Below, piece after piece: positions 20,336 through 32,281 of a stretch of 64,000 bases of DNA. Each line of letters opens with the position of its first letter. Position 1 is the first letter of the stretch. The DNA comes from Thozetella sp. PMI_491 (Eukaryota > Ascomycota > Sordariomycetes > Chaetosphaeriales > Chaetosphaeriaceae). The DNA lies in the NCBI GenBank assembly GCA_021432635.1, contig MU270042.1:409849-473848 (forward strand), read 5' to 3'. The notes beneath the pieces are model-generated. The model was not told the DNA's origin. It made no database searches and was given only the letters and a program-made list of their open reading frames with translations. The position numbers and the translations under genes are program-made.

Positions 20336-21748
20336 CCCTTGCAAGACACCAGATCGCGGGTGGCAGTGCTGCAGTGGCTTATAGGAACACGAGAGATTGG
20401 ACAGCGGTAGCTAGGTGCCGACTTTTATGCATTACACTCGTTTAAAATAGTACGTTCCACGATGAAGTTTGGCTGCGAAAACAGCCCTACCTCTGTGGCC
20501 TGGCTAGTTGGCAGATTTTTGTCCCAATCGATCGCCATGTTGAACAGCCACTATATTGGGCAAGAACGCAAGCTGCTTAGTACGCGCAAGCGACGATATG
20601 ATATTATATGCATGGCGGGATATTGTTGTTTTGCACTCCCGTATGGATACTCTTGTAGCGATGCAGAGGAGCCGGCGGAGCCTCGGCAGGGTGAGAAAAC
20701 AGGTGTGAGAAGAACTTACAACACCCCAATCCTGGAAAGTTCGTTAGCTCGCTACTTGACAAGGGCTATGAACAGGGGCCAGTAGAAGTCCGATATAAGG
20801 ATTAGACAATAATTACATCAAAGCCCTTGGTAAAGCAGGCAATACAGGGATTTCCAAGGTGTTTTTCGTAACTTGTACTCTCCTCTACCTTGCTCCAGAA
20901 TTGGCTGAGCTTAGCTTAATATGTACAGAGGTAGTTAGGCAAAATTTAGATTTTCCGCCTTAGTTATACTGTATCACCGTGCCATCCTAGCACCAACTTT
21001 TCCAGCATTGGGGTGTAGGCGCCCAGGCATCTATGCAGGATGTGGTGGGGCAAAGACAAGGCTGTCCTGCACCTGTATTCTCCGCGGATGCCGGGAGGCG
21101 GATTCCGGATTTATCACCCTGTCGTGCCAAGTACCCACTTATACTAGTGCACGTGACCACCTCTTGGCGTAGTTGTACGACACGCCGTTATTACCAGGTT
21201 TCTCGGCGCGGGTTGACACTCCTTTCAGCCAAATCGGCGAATTAGGAAGTTGTTCACCGCAATGTCGACCGAGGACACATTCCGGTCTCATCCCCCGCGA
21301 TGGCGGGGTTGCCGGGATCGGCATTCATTTGATTGCCCAGAGAAAAACGAGGCATGTCGCATCCGTTTTTTGCGGCACATAAGCAAGTTCTGTTACACTC
21401 AGTCCAGTCGGCCGGCCTGGCCGCGACCCATGCAGGCCGAAATTCGTCGGAGAAATCCGTCAAGATGGGCGGCAGCACGTCCGCAGACCGGATCTTGAAA
21501 GTAAGCTTGTCCTGACGCAAAGGCGCTGGGCGCCTCGAGAGCGTTGGGTGTGGCGGCTTACTGAGGTATCGGCTGGGAGCCTGAGAATGGAATACCAGTT
21601 GAATAGCAACGTGCATGCCGTCTAGGTATAGCTACCGTAGTATCTGGCAGTTCATTTTAATGCACAACCTAGCTATTCGAGGTCTATATACCGGCCCTAG
21701 TCGGTCCGGTCAAGGGCTCCACTCACTTTACGATTTCCTCTGTCTTTG
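20336..21748. other. Intergenic stretch after the precursor, no supported gene
   Basis: 1.4 kb between the convergent precursor and MFS genes. It holds the 3-prime ends of both. Short ORFs on both strands (for example 20462-20785 and 21254-21616) show no motif, no second HxxHC protein and no protease. Confidence 0.5.
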
Positions 21749-23362
21749 TTATCCAGTCGGCAGGCCAGATTGAACCAGAAGCTTACTTCTCTCTCGGATG
21801 TTCGGACCCCATATGACTAACACCCATGGCACTACGCCAAGAGCAAGGCCGATGCCCCCCAGCAGAAAGCCTGCACCCAGAAAGCCTAGCGAGTTAAGCA
21901 TGGGCTCTACGGCCAGCGGCAGGCAGGCAGCAAATACGTTGCGTGTGAAGGCTTGCGCGGCGATAGCCGAGCTCGCGTAAGACTGGTAGGTGTCGGCAAG
22001 ATAGTTGAAGACGGCAAGGTAGACGCTGAAGATGCCGAGGGTAAGACAGCCGAGCGAGAGCGTGGGAACGATCCAAGGTACGGCGGGGCGCGCGGTAGCA
22101 CCCAGCCAGAACAGGCCAACCGGCAAGAAAAGGCTCTGCACACAGGTGAAGAACAGGCGCGCCTCGGGCTGGTTGCGCAAGCGGGACGGCAGCACCCTTG
22201 GCGATATGTGCTCCTGCACGATAGCCGCCATGGCGGCCAGAATAGATGCGATGCTAACGGCCAAAAAGCAGAGACCGGCAGCTTGCGGAGAGAACCCGTA
22301 GGCCTCGGCAAATATCAGTGGCACAGCTTCAAAGGTCAGGTAGAGGATCGACCAAGCAAAGCCCATCCATAACGAGAACCAAAAGACGACGCTCTCGGAG
22401 ACAAGTAACTGGATCGGCCGCGTCAACGATGTCCTGAGAAGGACGGCAAGCGTTGCGCGCTGTTCGTCCGCCTCGACCTTCCAGCGCACTCTCGGGTGTT
22501 GCTTTCTCGCGCTCGCGTCCGTCTTAGTCTCGGCGCTGGGTGCGATGCTGCTGGCCTCAACTCGGTCGCACCAGGCGTTAAGAGCCCTGGCCCTCTGGCT
22601 CAGAATCACACTGCCGCGCGTCTCGGGGAAGAAGAGAAACAAAGCCGCTACCACGAGCCCGCAGGTGATAGTCTGTAGGTAATAGATCCACCGCCAGCTC
22701 AGGTGCTCAACCATGACGCCCGACACCAAAGGTCCGAGGCCGGTACCACAGAGGGCAGCCCCAGAGAAGATGGCCATGGCCGTATTGCGGTCGCGCGTTA
22801 CGTAGATATCGCTTATGACGCCTCCCACCACTGTACTGAACACGGAACACGAGAGCCCTGCAAGTGCCCGCGTCGCCAACAGCCCAGCGAAGGACGCTGT
22901 CAGGGCCGAGCCCAGTTGGCTGGCCACATAGACCACGCCTGCGGCAAGAAATAGAGGCCGCCGCCCTGTCAGCTCCGAGAACGAGGCTAGAAATAACGGA
23001 GCCACCGCAAAGCAGAGAGTGAAGAGGGTGATGCCTGCATACACCGCCGTTGAGCTGATGCCCCACTCGAGTTGATACTGGGGCTTCCCTGCGGCATACG
23101 CGCCAGGTGTGTACGTGGTGACAAAAGTGCTCAGGCACGAGAGCCAGGTCACGAACGTCTTGCGATGCTGCGGCCAGCCCTGCGGGTCCTCGTACTGAGA
23201 GAACGAAGAGCGGCGAAGCGGGACTCCATTGCCTGGAGTGGACGTCAGGTAGCCAAGGCCGGGGAACGCTGCGAGGTCGGTGGCGAAGGTCAGGTATAGA
23301 TATTCCACCGGCATGGTCACGTCGTCTTTGCCAAGTTCAAAGACTTCAGTCGCCGGATCCAT
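21749..23362 (-). CDS. MFS drug:H+ antiporter-type transporter (DHA1)
   Basis: One exon, 537 residues, normal for the family. A cytosolic N-terminus of about 65 residues ends in the DPQGWP-type segment seen before the first helix of fungal DHA1 carriers. Twelve hydrophobic segments follow. The loop between helices 2 and 3 carries SELTGRRPLFL (motif A), and GAALCGTGLGPLVSG in helix 5 is the antiporter motif C. A long hydrophilic central loop (about 270-310) separates the halves. Such proteins at the plasma membrane export small molecules or polyamines. Placed 1.4 kb from the RiPP precursor and convergent with it, it is the likely exporter or self-protection pump of that pathway (inference). 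Clean, complete gene. Confidence 0.9.
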   Translation of the reverse strand: MDPATEVFELGKDDVTMPVEYLYLTFATDLAAFPGLGYLTSTPGNGVPLRRSSFSQYEDPQGWPQHRKTFVTWLSCLSTFVTTYTPGAYAAGKPQYQLEWGISSTAVYAGITLFTLCFAVAPLFLASFSELTGRRPLFLAAGVVYVASQLGSALTASFAGLLATRALAGLSCSVFSTVVGGVISDIYVTRDRNTAMAIFSGAALCGTGLGPLVSGVMVEHLSWRWIYYLQTITCGLVVAALFLFFPETRGSVILSQRARALNAWCDRVEASSIAPSAETKTDASARKQHPRVRWKVEADEQRATLAVLLRTSLTRPIQLLVSESVVFWFSLWMGFAWSILYLTFEAVPLIFAEAYGFSPQAAGLCFLAVSIASILAAMAAIVQEHISPRVLPSRLRNQPEARLFFTCVQSLFLPVGLFWLGATARPAVPWIVPTLSLGCLTLGIFSVYLAVFNYLADTYQSYASSAIAAQAFTRNVFAACLPLAVEPMLNSLGFLGAGFLLGGIGLALGVVPWVLVIWGPNIRERSKLLVQSGLPTG

Positions 23363-24887
23363 GGACGTTTTGATGAGTCGGTTGTTAGGAGGAAGATTTG
23401 CTCTGTATTCACTGCTGGCAAGATGTCAGCTCTGCACATATCGTGGCCGTGATTTCTTTCTTTCCCAGAGGGGATGCTCACAGTATCCCCTTTGGACAAA
23501 TGTCTTTTCCGCTCTGGGTACAAGTCGCAAAGCGCGTATGCGCACGTGTTGACAAATGGGGTTGCCTGCCCCGACTGTTAAAGCAGTCCAAGAAGGCGCC
23601 GGGTGGAGTTTTGGCTCACGGCACACTTGCAAAGGCAGGTTAAGACAACAGCTTAGCCGAAATTAGATAACAGCATGGAGACGCAAGGAAGGGCGAGGTG
23701 TGCTCCTGGAAACGATAGGTTGGGTTAACGTCAGACAGCCTTTTTATGACGGCAGTGTCTCTCATTTGTAATCTCGCGCATATGGGATTCCATAGATTAT
23801 TGTTGACACCCGAGGGGTGTGGCCTATCTAGGAAGGTTGTTACGGAGAGAGGCACGGCTGCGTCGTAGCCCCCGTCTCCGGCCACCGAAGCGTCAAGCTG
23901 ACAGGTTCCAACCAAAGAAGCTTTGACATTTCTGGCTCCCAATAGGTCCAGCCTTCTTCTGAACGCCTATAGCCTCGTGAATATATGCCTCTTGGCTTGC
24001 TGAGCGCAAAGCCAAGCCTCGATTGGCCAGCGGGCAGCAGGTCTAAGGGGCACCGCTTAGTAACCTTTTTTTCTTTTTACCACTGTTTTTTAAACAACAC
24101 GCTTATATATATAAAGTAATTTCAATATCTATAGGTCAGCTATAACACAGCACTATTACAGCCAGGCTGCTATCATTACAGTATATACTACTGCCTAGCT
24201 ATAGTGAAAATATAAGTATAAGTGGGATTAAGACATCTTATAAACTCTAACATATATTCCCCTAAGAAAAAGGATACCCTTTCTAATAGGGCGTTTAGCT
24301 AAAATCTATATATATAATCGGCTTCTCTTCAAAATCAAGATAAAAGTAAGCCTATAGATACACCTTTTCTATCCCCTTTTACTACTCCTTTTCTACTAAT
24401 TAAAAATTAAAAAGAAGTGAAAAAAGTAGGGTAAAGAAAAAAAATAGATTTAAATAAAGGTTAAGATTAAAGCTAGGTTAATTTAATATATACTATATAA
24501 TCAACTCTCTCTCTCTCTCCTTTTAACTTGTTTTCTCCTTTTTTCCTTTTAAGCTTTATTAAGCTGGCTGCTTGCGATTTATGAGGGGGGGTCGGGGGTG
24601 TCTCCCTCCGCTGGCTACATATGCTGGCTTTGCTGCGCTGGCTACGCAACCTTCGGTCCTATACCCACCGAGCCATGGGCGAAGACTGACGCCACCCCCC
24701 TTAGATATGGCGCACAAGGCTCTCGGACCGTAGCGGAGGGCCAGCCGAAGCCCCCAGAGCTTGCGAAGGGTGGCTGTCGCCAGATCGCTACCTTTTAAAT
24801 CGTATAGGTAATAATAGCTGATGACCATAGGTCAGAGATATGACTGCGCCCCGCAGGGCTGCCAGTGTCATTGCGGGGCGGTATTTT
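23363..24887. other. Intergenic DNA with an AT-rich island and a G/C-run segment
   Basis: 23363-24060 carries the MFS promoter and no other gene. 24060-24560 is a small AT-rich island with TATATA runs and a CT repeat near 24507-24520, probably a RIP-degraded element. 24580-24800 is suddenly GC-rich with G-runs and short CTGGCTACG repeats, similar in style to 10.13-10.55 kb. Confidence 0.45.
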
Positions 24888-25145
24888 ATAGAGTTATACA
24901 TCCTCACGTAGCGTAACTCAGCAGTTATATATTTCGACGTAGAGGCCCTGGCACAACTCGCAGTCGCATCTTCAAACTCAGCTGTTATGTATCTTCACAT
25001 GGAGTAACTCAGCGGTTACGTACCTTCTAGTGGACGCCCTGGCATAACTTGGTAGTTATATATCTTCACGTAAGGGCCTGAAATAGCCTAGCAGTTATAC
25101 ATCTTCATGTAGAGTTATATATCTTTACGTGGCATAACCTAGCCG
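24888..25145. repeat. Degenerate tandem repeat array
   Basis: About six diverged copies of a unit like CAGCAGTTATATATCTTCACG. Some carry an extra spacer such as GGCCCTGGCATAACT, giving spacings of roughly 30-55 bp. Diagnostic elements are ACTCAGC(A/G)GTTA and ATCTTCACGT, seen near 24890, 24917, 24986, 25007, 25050, 25088 and 25110. No coding sense is visible; it is probably part of a decayed repeat element. Confidence 0.65.
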
Positions 25146-26517
25146 GACCTGATAACGCTCACGCGTCGCGTGTCTCTCGAGCCGCAATAACCTTTTCTGT
25201 CCTTTCTCGAGTTTAGCGACGTCTCGATGGGTGCCGCTGAACCCGAGATTATATGCTCAATGGATCGACGACGCCCGGTGCTTTGGACAATTTGCGTTAC
25301 GGAGATGCCAAGCCGAAAGGCATAGAGGAGTTTTTAGACAGCATTGCAAGGAATCCGTGAGTAGCTAACACCAAGAAAGTACATGGGGTAGGTACACTGC
25401 AGCACCGTTATCGATTTATTTGCCACTGGGTGCAGGCAAGCACCCTACAAGTATATATGGTTGGCGTCTACTGAGCAATAGAAGCATTCTTCTCGAGCTT
25501 TGCTTGGCTATAAGTTATCTGACAGCCGTCATGCACGCCGGGGTGTTTGCTTCTAAGAGATAGTTACCGTGGAATCAACAGCTACCCAGTCGTACTCTTT
25601 CGGGAATTTAAATAGCAAAAGAATGTATGGCATTGAATAGAAAGTCCATGTAGCATCCGAGTCGAGTCTGGCTATTACCTAGAAATGAGTAAATAATCTG
25701 CTACCTTACCCAACACCTATGATCATACGGTATCTCGCAGGGATAAGGGTGCGGCCGTGCTTTCGGCTTTTAGGTGGATAAGAGGGCCTTCTCTTACTGT
25801 CTGTCCTGTGAAATTTCGCCACGGCCTCTTCCATCTTAATGGGGCGCTGAGGACTGCCGTAATTGCTACCAAGCTTTTCTACTTTGCTTTTTCAAGCCCC
25901 CCCCCCCCCCCCTGGAGCGCGGCTTTGGAGGCTCATGGGAGGAACAGCCCCAGCTACGGGCCATGTCTTGCTCGTTGGCCGCCGAAGGTTTGGTTGGTGT
26001 GGGAGCAATTCCATTTTCTTGAATCTCTACAGAGCCTCAAGATGACTTTTTTTTTTTTCTTTGAGAACCTGGCGATGCCTATAAGAACGAGGAGGCGCCA
26101 TAGAATCCTACGGCAAAGTGGTTATAGGCCCGAACAAATTACATTCTCATCCCATACAGGCCGACGGAGCGGTCTATAGCCATCTTCCAGGAACGCAAAC
26201 GCCCTTCGTCATATACTCGCCTCAGAGCTTTCATGTCTCCCTATATCCTTCTCTCCCGGTAGCTCAAAGCATCAGAAAGCGCAGTATCTCGGCACAGGCT
26301 GCATCTGCGCGCTAGCACTCGCTAGCCGCACCCTCAATCGTCTCGTTCCACAATCTCAGCGCCGCCTCCTAGAGACGGCCCTCGCAACGCAAGCCCAGCA
26401 GGCCGAAATACATATCGAAAAGCAGGTCTTAGTTGAGCGGCAGAGTAGGCTCGGTCTAAATACAGGCGCTGTAGGTATCGAGAAAAGCGTTTAATCGTGC
26501 AACGACCACGGCCGGCA
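25146..26517. other. Intergenic stretch, no supported gene
   Basis: Short ORFs only. It includes a C16 run (25897-25912) and a T-run near 26047-26060. The 25.75-26.33 kb part is GC-richer and could be a repeat fragment. Confidence 0.45.
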
Positions 26518-26545
26518 GGGGGGCAGGGGGGCAGGGGGAGCTGGG
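26518..26545 (+). other. G-quadruplex-capable motif
   Basis: Runs of 6, 6, 5 and 3 G separated by CA, CA and AGCT satisfy the G3+N1-7 pattern four times over. It lies in repeat debris, just downstream (minus-strand sense) of the gag-like remnant. Confidence 0.7.
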
Positions 26546-26614
26546 AACAGAGAGCGAGTCTTCGGGTCAGCTCGGCCTCTTTCGTACAGGGCGAGAAACG
26601 ACGGAGTGAGAAAC

Positions 26615-27071
26615 CTAAGAGGAGGGGGAACAGAGGCACGGGGGCATCATACCCTTAGCTGCAACCGCCTGGTCCTTACAGGCCCAGAGGTTCTCGTTAC
26701 GTATCTGAATAGCGGCCTGGTAGGGACAATCGGCGGTGCGGTGTGCTCCCTTTGCAAAACACAGGCCGCAGTTCAAGAGGAATAGGTCCAAAGTTAGCTC
26801 CATAGCTCGGGCGTCCTTCTCCAGCTCGCTTTTATTCTTTCGGTTGTTGGCGCGGTGCTTTTTCCTACGTTCCTTACCGGCGTCAGTCTGGAGAGGGTCG
26901 GCGTAAAGGTGTGTCGGCTCGTAGCGCGCCGGAGAAAAGGGGAGGAAGACGTACCTAAGCCTGGCGGCGGCACTTCTAGCGGGCTTTCTCACACTGGGCA
27001 GGAGTCTTGGGCTTCTTAGCCAGGGGAGTCGTCGCCGCCTGGCCAGCGTGGACCTGGGCGCTTAGATCCAT
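26615..27071 (-). pseudogene. Gag-like ORF1 remnant with a zinc-knuckle-like motif
   Basis: On the minus strand a Met at 27071 starts a frame that reads through Ala/Pro/Lys-rich text and a CEKARxKCRR segment. It meets in-frame stops of the kind made by CAG-to-TAG or CGA-to-TGA change, then continues as an open 125-codon frame (26992-26615). That part is rich in Arg/Lys and has a CGLC-x5-H-x4-C motif. This is close to the CX2CX4HX4C knuckle of retroelement gag proteins but one residue longer. I read it as decayed ORF1 of a retrotransposon; it could also be a broken gene of unknown family. No reverse transcriptase was seen nearby. Confidence 0.45.
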
Positions 27072-30000
27072 GCTTGTCTCTTGTATTTAGTCAGCTGTAA
27101 GATAGAGGATTTGTCACAAGCCCTTGGCCGGTAGGCAATAGAAGGGATAAAATGGAAACGGAGACGGTATTTTTGGAAGAAAGACTTGGGGGAAGAAGAT
27201 TCTTACGTCTTCTGGCACAAGCTAGAGGCCCGTCGCACCGTTTAAAGCCAGAAAGGATAACCCTTCTACTTACTGGAATCCCCCATAGCTTATTAAATGG
27301 CTCACTTACAGTTTGCAATACTATAGACCGATACTCTTAGCCCACAATGTCTTACTTTTTTCTTCAGTAGGGAGGCGAGGCGAAGGAGGTTTCCTCGGTT
27401 CACGACAGAACAGCGATATAAGGTCACCCCATACTCGCCGTCTCTCCTTTAAACATAGGCAATCCCATGTCTAAAAGTGTCTCTAGGCGCTTTCTAGCGG
27501 TGTAGGAACAGGCTATAGAAGAGACATACTCTAGAGGATAATATAGCTGCAGCGTCTTCTTCCTCCCCGGGGGTTTGTTTTTCTCTCTCCTCATCGGATC
27601 TATAGTGTCCACCACCAACCACAAAAGAGAGACCACACAGCTTTACAGCGCTTGTAACGCATATAAAAGGCCTAGCGAGGGCAGGGGTTACAGAGTATAT
27701 GACTCGAGGCAGACCGTCGGGCCTCGCTCTCCCCCTCCCGCTCGCCTCAAGGCGTAATGTCCCGTTGCTCTAGCTCGTTCGCTGGGTTTACAGTCTTTCT
27801 ATACCTGCAGTGGGCGCCGCGTCGTATCCAACCATTACGGGCGCCTTACCCCGGGCAAGTAAGTGCCCCGGTTCCCAGAGCCTTTTTTTTTTCTGACATC
27901 AGATACATGCCAGCCTCATCCTCTCTTCTCCTCTTCTCGCCGCTAAAGCTCGCCGAAGAAGCATCCTCCGTCGAATAGCTAGCTCCTTATCGCAAACACC
28001 CCTCTTCCTGGTCTACAGTCTTCTACAGAGCCCTCCCCATCTCCCCAAGCTAAGAGGCGTCGGTCGTACCCGGAACCTAGGCCGCGTCTCGGCGCTGCTC
28101 CTTAGGCGGGATGTGGAGGGCTCCAGGGAGGGCCAGGATCAGAGAGGGGAGGTTGCCTCAGAGAGCCTTACCCGCTACAGCTGGACAGGACCTTTTCTCG
28201 GCGGACGAGTGGGAAGAAAGGGAGAAGTGAAGAAGCTGGCGAGCGTTTGTCCGAGGCCAGAGGTTGCGACTGCGGCCCTAGCCATAGCAGCCGGCGGCGG
28301 TCTGCTCCGAAAAGTTCCGCCCGGTCCTGCTCCGTGCCGTGATTTCCCAGCGCACCTTCTCCATTCCTCGGGCCTCTCTTGCGTCGGGCATGCAGACGCG
28401 GTTGTATCCGGAACCTAGGCTGGATCCCACAGTCGCCCCGCGCCGTTCACGCCGAGGGAGAGAGGCTCGAGAGGCGAAGGGGGCTAGGAAACCCAACATG
28501 TAGCACGGCTCCGAATGGGCGGCACATTTCTCAAAGCCGGCTGCGGCCAACCCCCCGTTCTGGCGGGCAACTGCCTCCGAGCACCTCTACGTGTTGTTGC
28601 CTAGGAACCCCGTCGTCGCGACGGGACCCAAGACTCGGAGAACCCCCTCCACTTTCTCGAGCACCATAACCCTAACCCTCTCTTCCCCTTGGCGTGAGTG
28701 CGACTGCAGTCCTATCTCGGGCCTCGTCCCCGTCTGTCTCCTCTCTGATCCAAGCGCCGGATCTTTGCGATAACACCAGCCTATTCTTCCTGGATCCGCG
28801 CGCCTGGCAGTCCTCGCTCTGGTCCACAATTAAACCTCGGGGTGCAGCCAACACAACCCCCCCCTCCCTAAGTGTACCTTATCCTCCACCGCCTTTTTGC
28901 ATTCATGCCTGGGCTCGTGCGGGTATACTTGTATACAGAAGCGATTTTTCACTCGTTGCCCGTCATAGGGAGGGGAAGGTGCTGGTTGAGTCGTCTTGGG
29001 GCGTGGTTCCTCCTCGTGGATCCCTCCGAGCCTAGAGGCAGAAGGCAATCGAAAAAAAAAAAAACCGTAGGAATCGATTTCCTAGAAAAAGGTGTATGTT
29101 TCTGTGGGCAAAGGTATTAATGAGCTGGATGATAGGGCCGTCGGTGGGCTGAGCAAGGCCGAAGAAAGCCGATCTTGGGCACTTGCCATGATATGGAGGA
29201 CATGTGCAACGCACCTCCAACCACAACCCAACGCTGTAGAAGGCTCCAGCCATAGTTGAACGTAGTGAAACCTTGACGTGTGCTATTCTCTGTTATAGTA
29301 TGCGATTTTCCAATCGTGGGCGGGCAGCCGTAGGATTGGCTCGTTCAAGTTGGGCTGTGGCGCTCTTCTTTTTTCCTAGGCCCTCCTCTTCAGTCACCAG
29401 TGGCCATGCCGCCTGGACCAGGCCATACTAATTGTCCCGCTCGCTGCGGGCCGGAGGTGGTCACGGCTGCCCCAACCTACCAACCTAGCGACACACCGTC
29501 TACTCAAGGTGCTCAAGAACGGCGAGTCGCCACGCCTATGGCTACAAGCCCTCATCTCCGGCTTCGCTTGCTTCGTAGCCGAGTTTCTGGACAGAGCCTC
29601 AAGTTCAAGCTCACCGTGCAGTGCTTCCAGCTAGGGAACCGCTTAGAGCACCACCACAAAGTCGCGTGTGCAGTACCAATGGGAGCAATTGTTCTAGTGT
29701 AGAAACCTAGTTGATTGGAGGAAAAGCTACGATGGAAAGCGGGCTGGCTATATAGCCACGGCGATGGGGTCTCGGCCGAAGGGCCGACCAAAAGCTCGGG
29801 GAGACCCCCCTGCCCTGCGCGGATACACAGGAGGTCGACCTACTCCACCAATTAAAATTCGCGGGGACGTTGGAGGCATTGCTCAATCTGGTAGGTGGGG
29901 GGAGGATAGTAAGCCGTTGGGAAAGTCATGATGAAAACAGGGGGTTAGAGTGCCCCACGGAAATGCCTCAATTGTTGGGGGACTAGTAGAGGCGTGACAT

Positions 30001-30125
30001 TGTTCTTGATCTCGTCGATAAATTCTAACGATGGGTTCGACGATAGGTTAGCGCGGAGGACTAGTGCTACTTCTGGCTGCCTAGCATAGAGGGTGTAGCT
30101 ACAAGAAAGAAAGGGTTTAGGCACA
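27072..30125. other. GC-rich repeat debris, no supported gene
   Basis: 3 kb of Pro/Arg/Ser-rich short ORFs on both strands without motifs, broken by stops. It includes A- or T-rich slips (27886-27895, 29050-29062). Composition and arrangement match the gag-like remnant beside it, so it is probably remains of the same or related elements. Confidence 0.45.
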
Positions 30126-31554
30126 TCAAGACTCCAACCAGTCCTTCAGAGGCTTCCAGCGCTCCTGCTCCCCGAACAGACGCTCGCGTTCGCTGCCCAG
30201 AGCCTGTGCCTGCGCGAGGATAGCCTCCAAGCCACAGATCTCACGACCGACGGCTAAGGTCTCATCGTCCAGTAGCTTTTTTGCTTCGGCGTACTGCCGT
30301 ATGTCCTGACTGGCCTTGGCGAGCGTGGAGGCGAGATGGTCGAGATCGTCTGCCGCCGCTGCCAAGCTGAGAGTGTCGTCGGGTCGGAAGGCGCCGCCCT
30401 GCTGAGATTCTGCCCGATCTCCTCCGTGGTCCTGACCGCCTAGGCCGTCCCGGTGCGGGTTGCGCAGCTGGGCTACGCGTGCCTGCAAGCCTTCTGCGTT
30501 TGCCATTTGTTGGGCTCTTTGTATCCCGAGGCTGGCGGCCCGCTCCTCCACTCGCCCCATGCTCTCCATATAGCCCCTGTTTCGCGCGCCTGCGCCTCCC
30601 TCTTCTTCTTCCGAGCCTTGATCGCGACGTGGATGCGCGCGTTCTTCTCCTGGCGCTGCTGCGGTGAAGGGACGGAGCAGCTGGGCAAGCTCGGCATCTG
30701 CGCGGCGCTGTAGATTGCCCAAGTCGTGCATCTTGAAGTAAAAGCGGGCTTGGACTCTACCGACACCTTTGGCGGCTTGGGCCACACCCGTGGTGCCCAG
30801 AACAAAGCACCTGGTGCTCTTGGCCTTGAGCTTCTCCTTTGGGTGCTTCGCCCCCAGTGGGATATCGAAAATCTTGGAGTCAACGTTGACAAGGCCCAGC
30901 TCTCTAAACCAGTCTTCCAGCTGCGGTGCGTAATCCGGGCCCGTCTCCATAACTTTGAAGACGTCGCATAGCAGTCGGAACATGTCTCCCATTGCTGGCC
31001 CTTCGACAATAGAGTGATCTGACTCAACCAGCTGGAGCCAACCCCCGGGCTTCAAAAGTCCAATCATATTGGCGATTACCTGTTTCACAACTGCATGACC
31101 CGCTGCAGGAAGCGCCATGCGTTGGTGTACTAGGTCAAATGTGTTGTGCCACTCGACCAGCCAGGGATCGTTCATTGAGTGAACACTCAGGGAGATGCCC
31201 GGTGGGGGGTCTTTCATGAAATAGATAGGGGACACATCCGTCCCAATGTAGGTATTCGCAGCGCCATCGGGAAGGCTAGCCTGTAGGTTTTGAAGCCACA
31301 CACCTGCTTTCTGTCTTAGAAGGGCGCCATAGCCGGGCGAGACACGGGACACGTTGGGAGAGGGGGGGCGGGTTACCACTGGCCATTGCTGAATCGAGGA
31401 ACTTCAGGCCTGGCTTGGACACGTTAAGGGGTGCCCACACCCGTTTTCCTCCCATCCAATCGCCGATCACCAGCTCCCCAAGCTGAAGTCGCTCAGCCTC
31501 GTCGGGATTGATGTCGAGGAAATGGTACGTGTCATTCTTGTCATCCAGAGCCAT
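30126..31554 (-). CDS. SAM-dependent methyltransferase (LaeA/UMTA-like) with an atypical C-terminus
   Basis: Two exons, 31554-31377 and 31303-30126, over a 73-bp intron (GTAACC donor, AAGCAG acceptor). The join restores the family segment ending in SGVWLQNL and gives about 451 residues. The N-terminal half follows the fungal LaeA/UMTA fold: a glycine-poor motif I (LKFLDSAMASGVW), YIGTDVSPIYF with the SAM-ribose acidic residue, then NTFDLVHQRMAL and LLKPGGWLQLVE. After about residue 235 the expected last part of the domain is missing. It is replaced by some 215 residues rich in Ala, Glu, Arg and Gln with coiled-coil character. UstM-type methyltransferases of this family occur in RiPP pathways, so N- or O-methylation of the product is possible. 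The C-terminus may be a fusion, a read-in of repeat DNA, or a frame problem. Confidence 0.75.
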
Positions 31555-32281
31555 CTCTTTTTTTTTCGGTTTTGGGGGGAGCGAAGAATAATGTCACGAA
31601 GTATAACCACCAGGCCTTACGTATGTCGCGAATTTAATTCCCGACTAGGTCTTTCGGACAGGTCTTTCCGGGTGCGTTGTAAGTCTAGAAGGGTTGGCGT
31701 GTCTATCGACTATTATAAAGATCGTCAAGGGGGTGCTGCTGACGGAGAAGGGAGAACGTGGCTACCCCTCCCGGGAGCCTGACAGCCTTCCCCTAGCATG
31801 CGGGAACCCTCCCCCTCCCCCCTTCCCTCCCCTCCCGGGAATCTCTCGGTACCAGGCTCAGCTGCTCAAAGGGCAGCTGACCGATTACACCGGTGGCCGT
31901 TCCTCACCGGCTACTCGGCGTTGTCCAAATTCATCTCTCCGAAGGTCCCGCGAAGCGGAGGGTTCAGGAGCTGACCTATCAACAACCGTGCAAGGAGCTC
32001 CCAGCCCTGATACGTGCCAAGGGAGTAATTGAGGCAAGTCAGTCAACGTTAGGAGGAGGCTGGCCTAGGTACATCACGTCACCAATCCAACCCTTACTAG
32101 CTAGTTAACATGGAAGCCTTTGCTTTTGTGCCGCCACAAGTTGTAAGTGGCATTTCAAAGATTTGATCGCATCACTCAATACAGAGAAAGAAGACGTTTG
32201 AAATACTAGATAACGTCGCTCCACGTAGAGAAAGAAGGCATAGCATTTGAAGAGGAATACCAAAAGGTTGATGCAGGGCCA
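31555..32281. other. Intergenic stretch between the two methyltransferase genes
   Basis: Holds the promoter of the upstream methyltransferase gene and the 3-prime flank of the next. C-rich (CCCTCCCC-type) stretches lie near 31805-31835. No gene is supported. Confidence 0.5.

Noticed and set aside
23363-30125. Kex2-like protease, P450 or second RiPP precursor between exporter and methyltransferases
   Set aside because: No subtilisin triad, heme-binding motif or Lys-Arg-spaced repeats were found on either strand.
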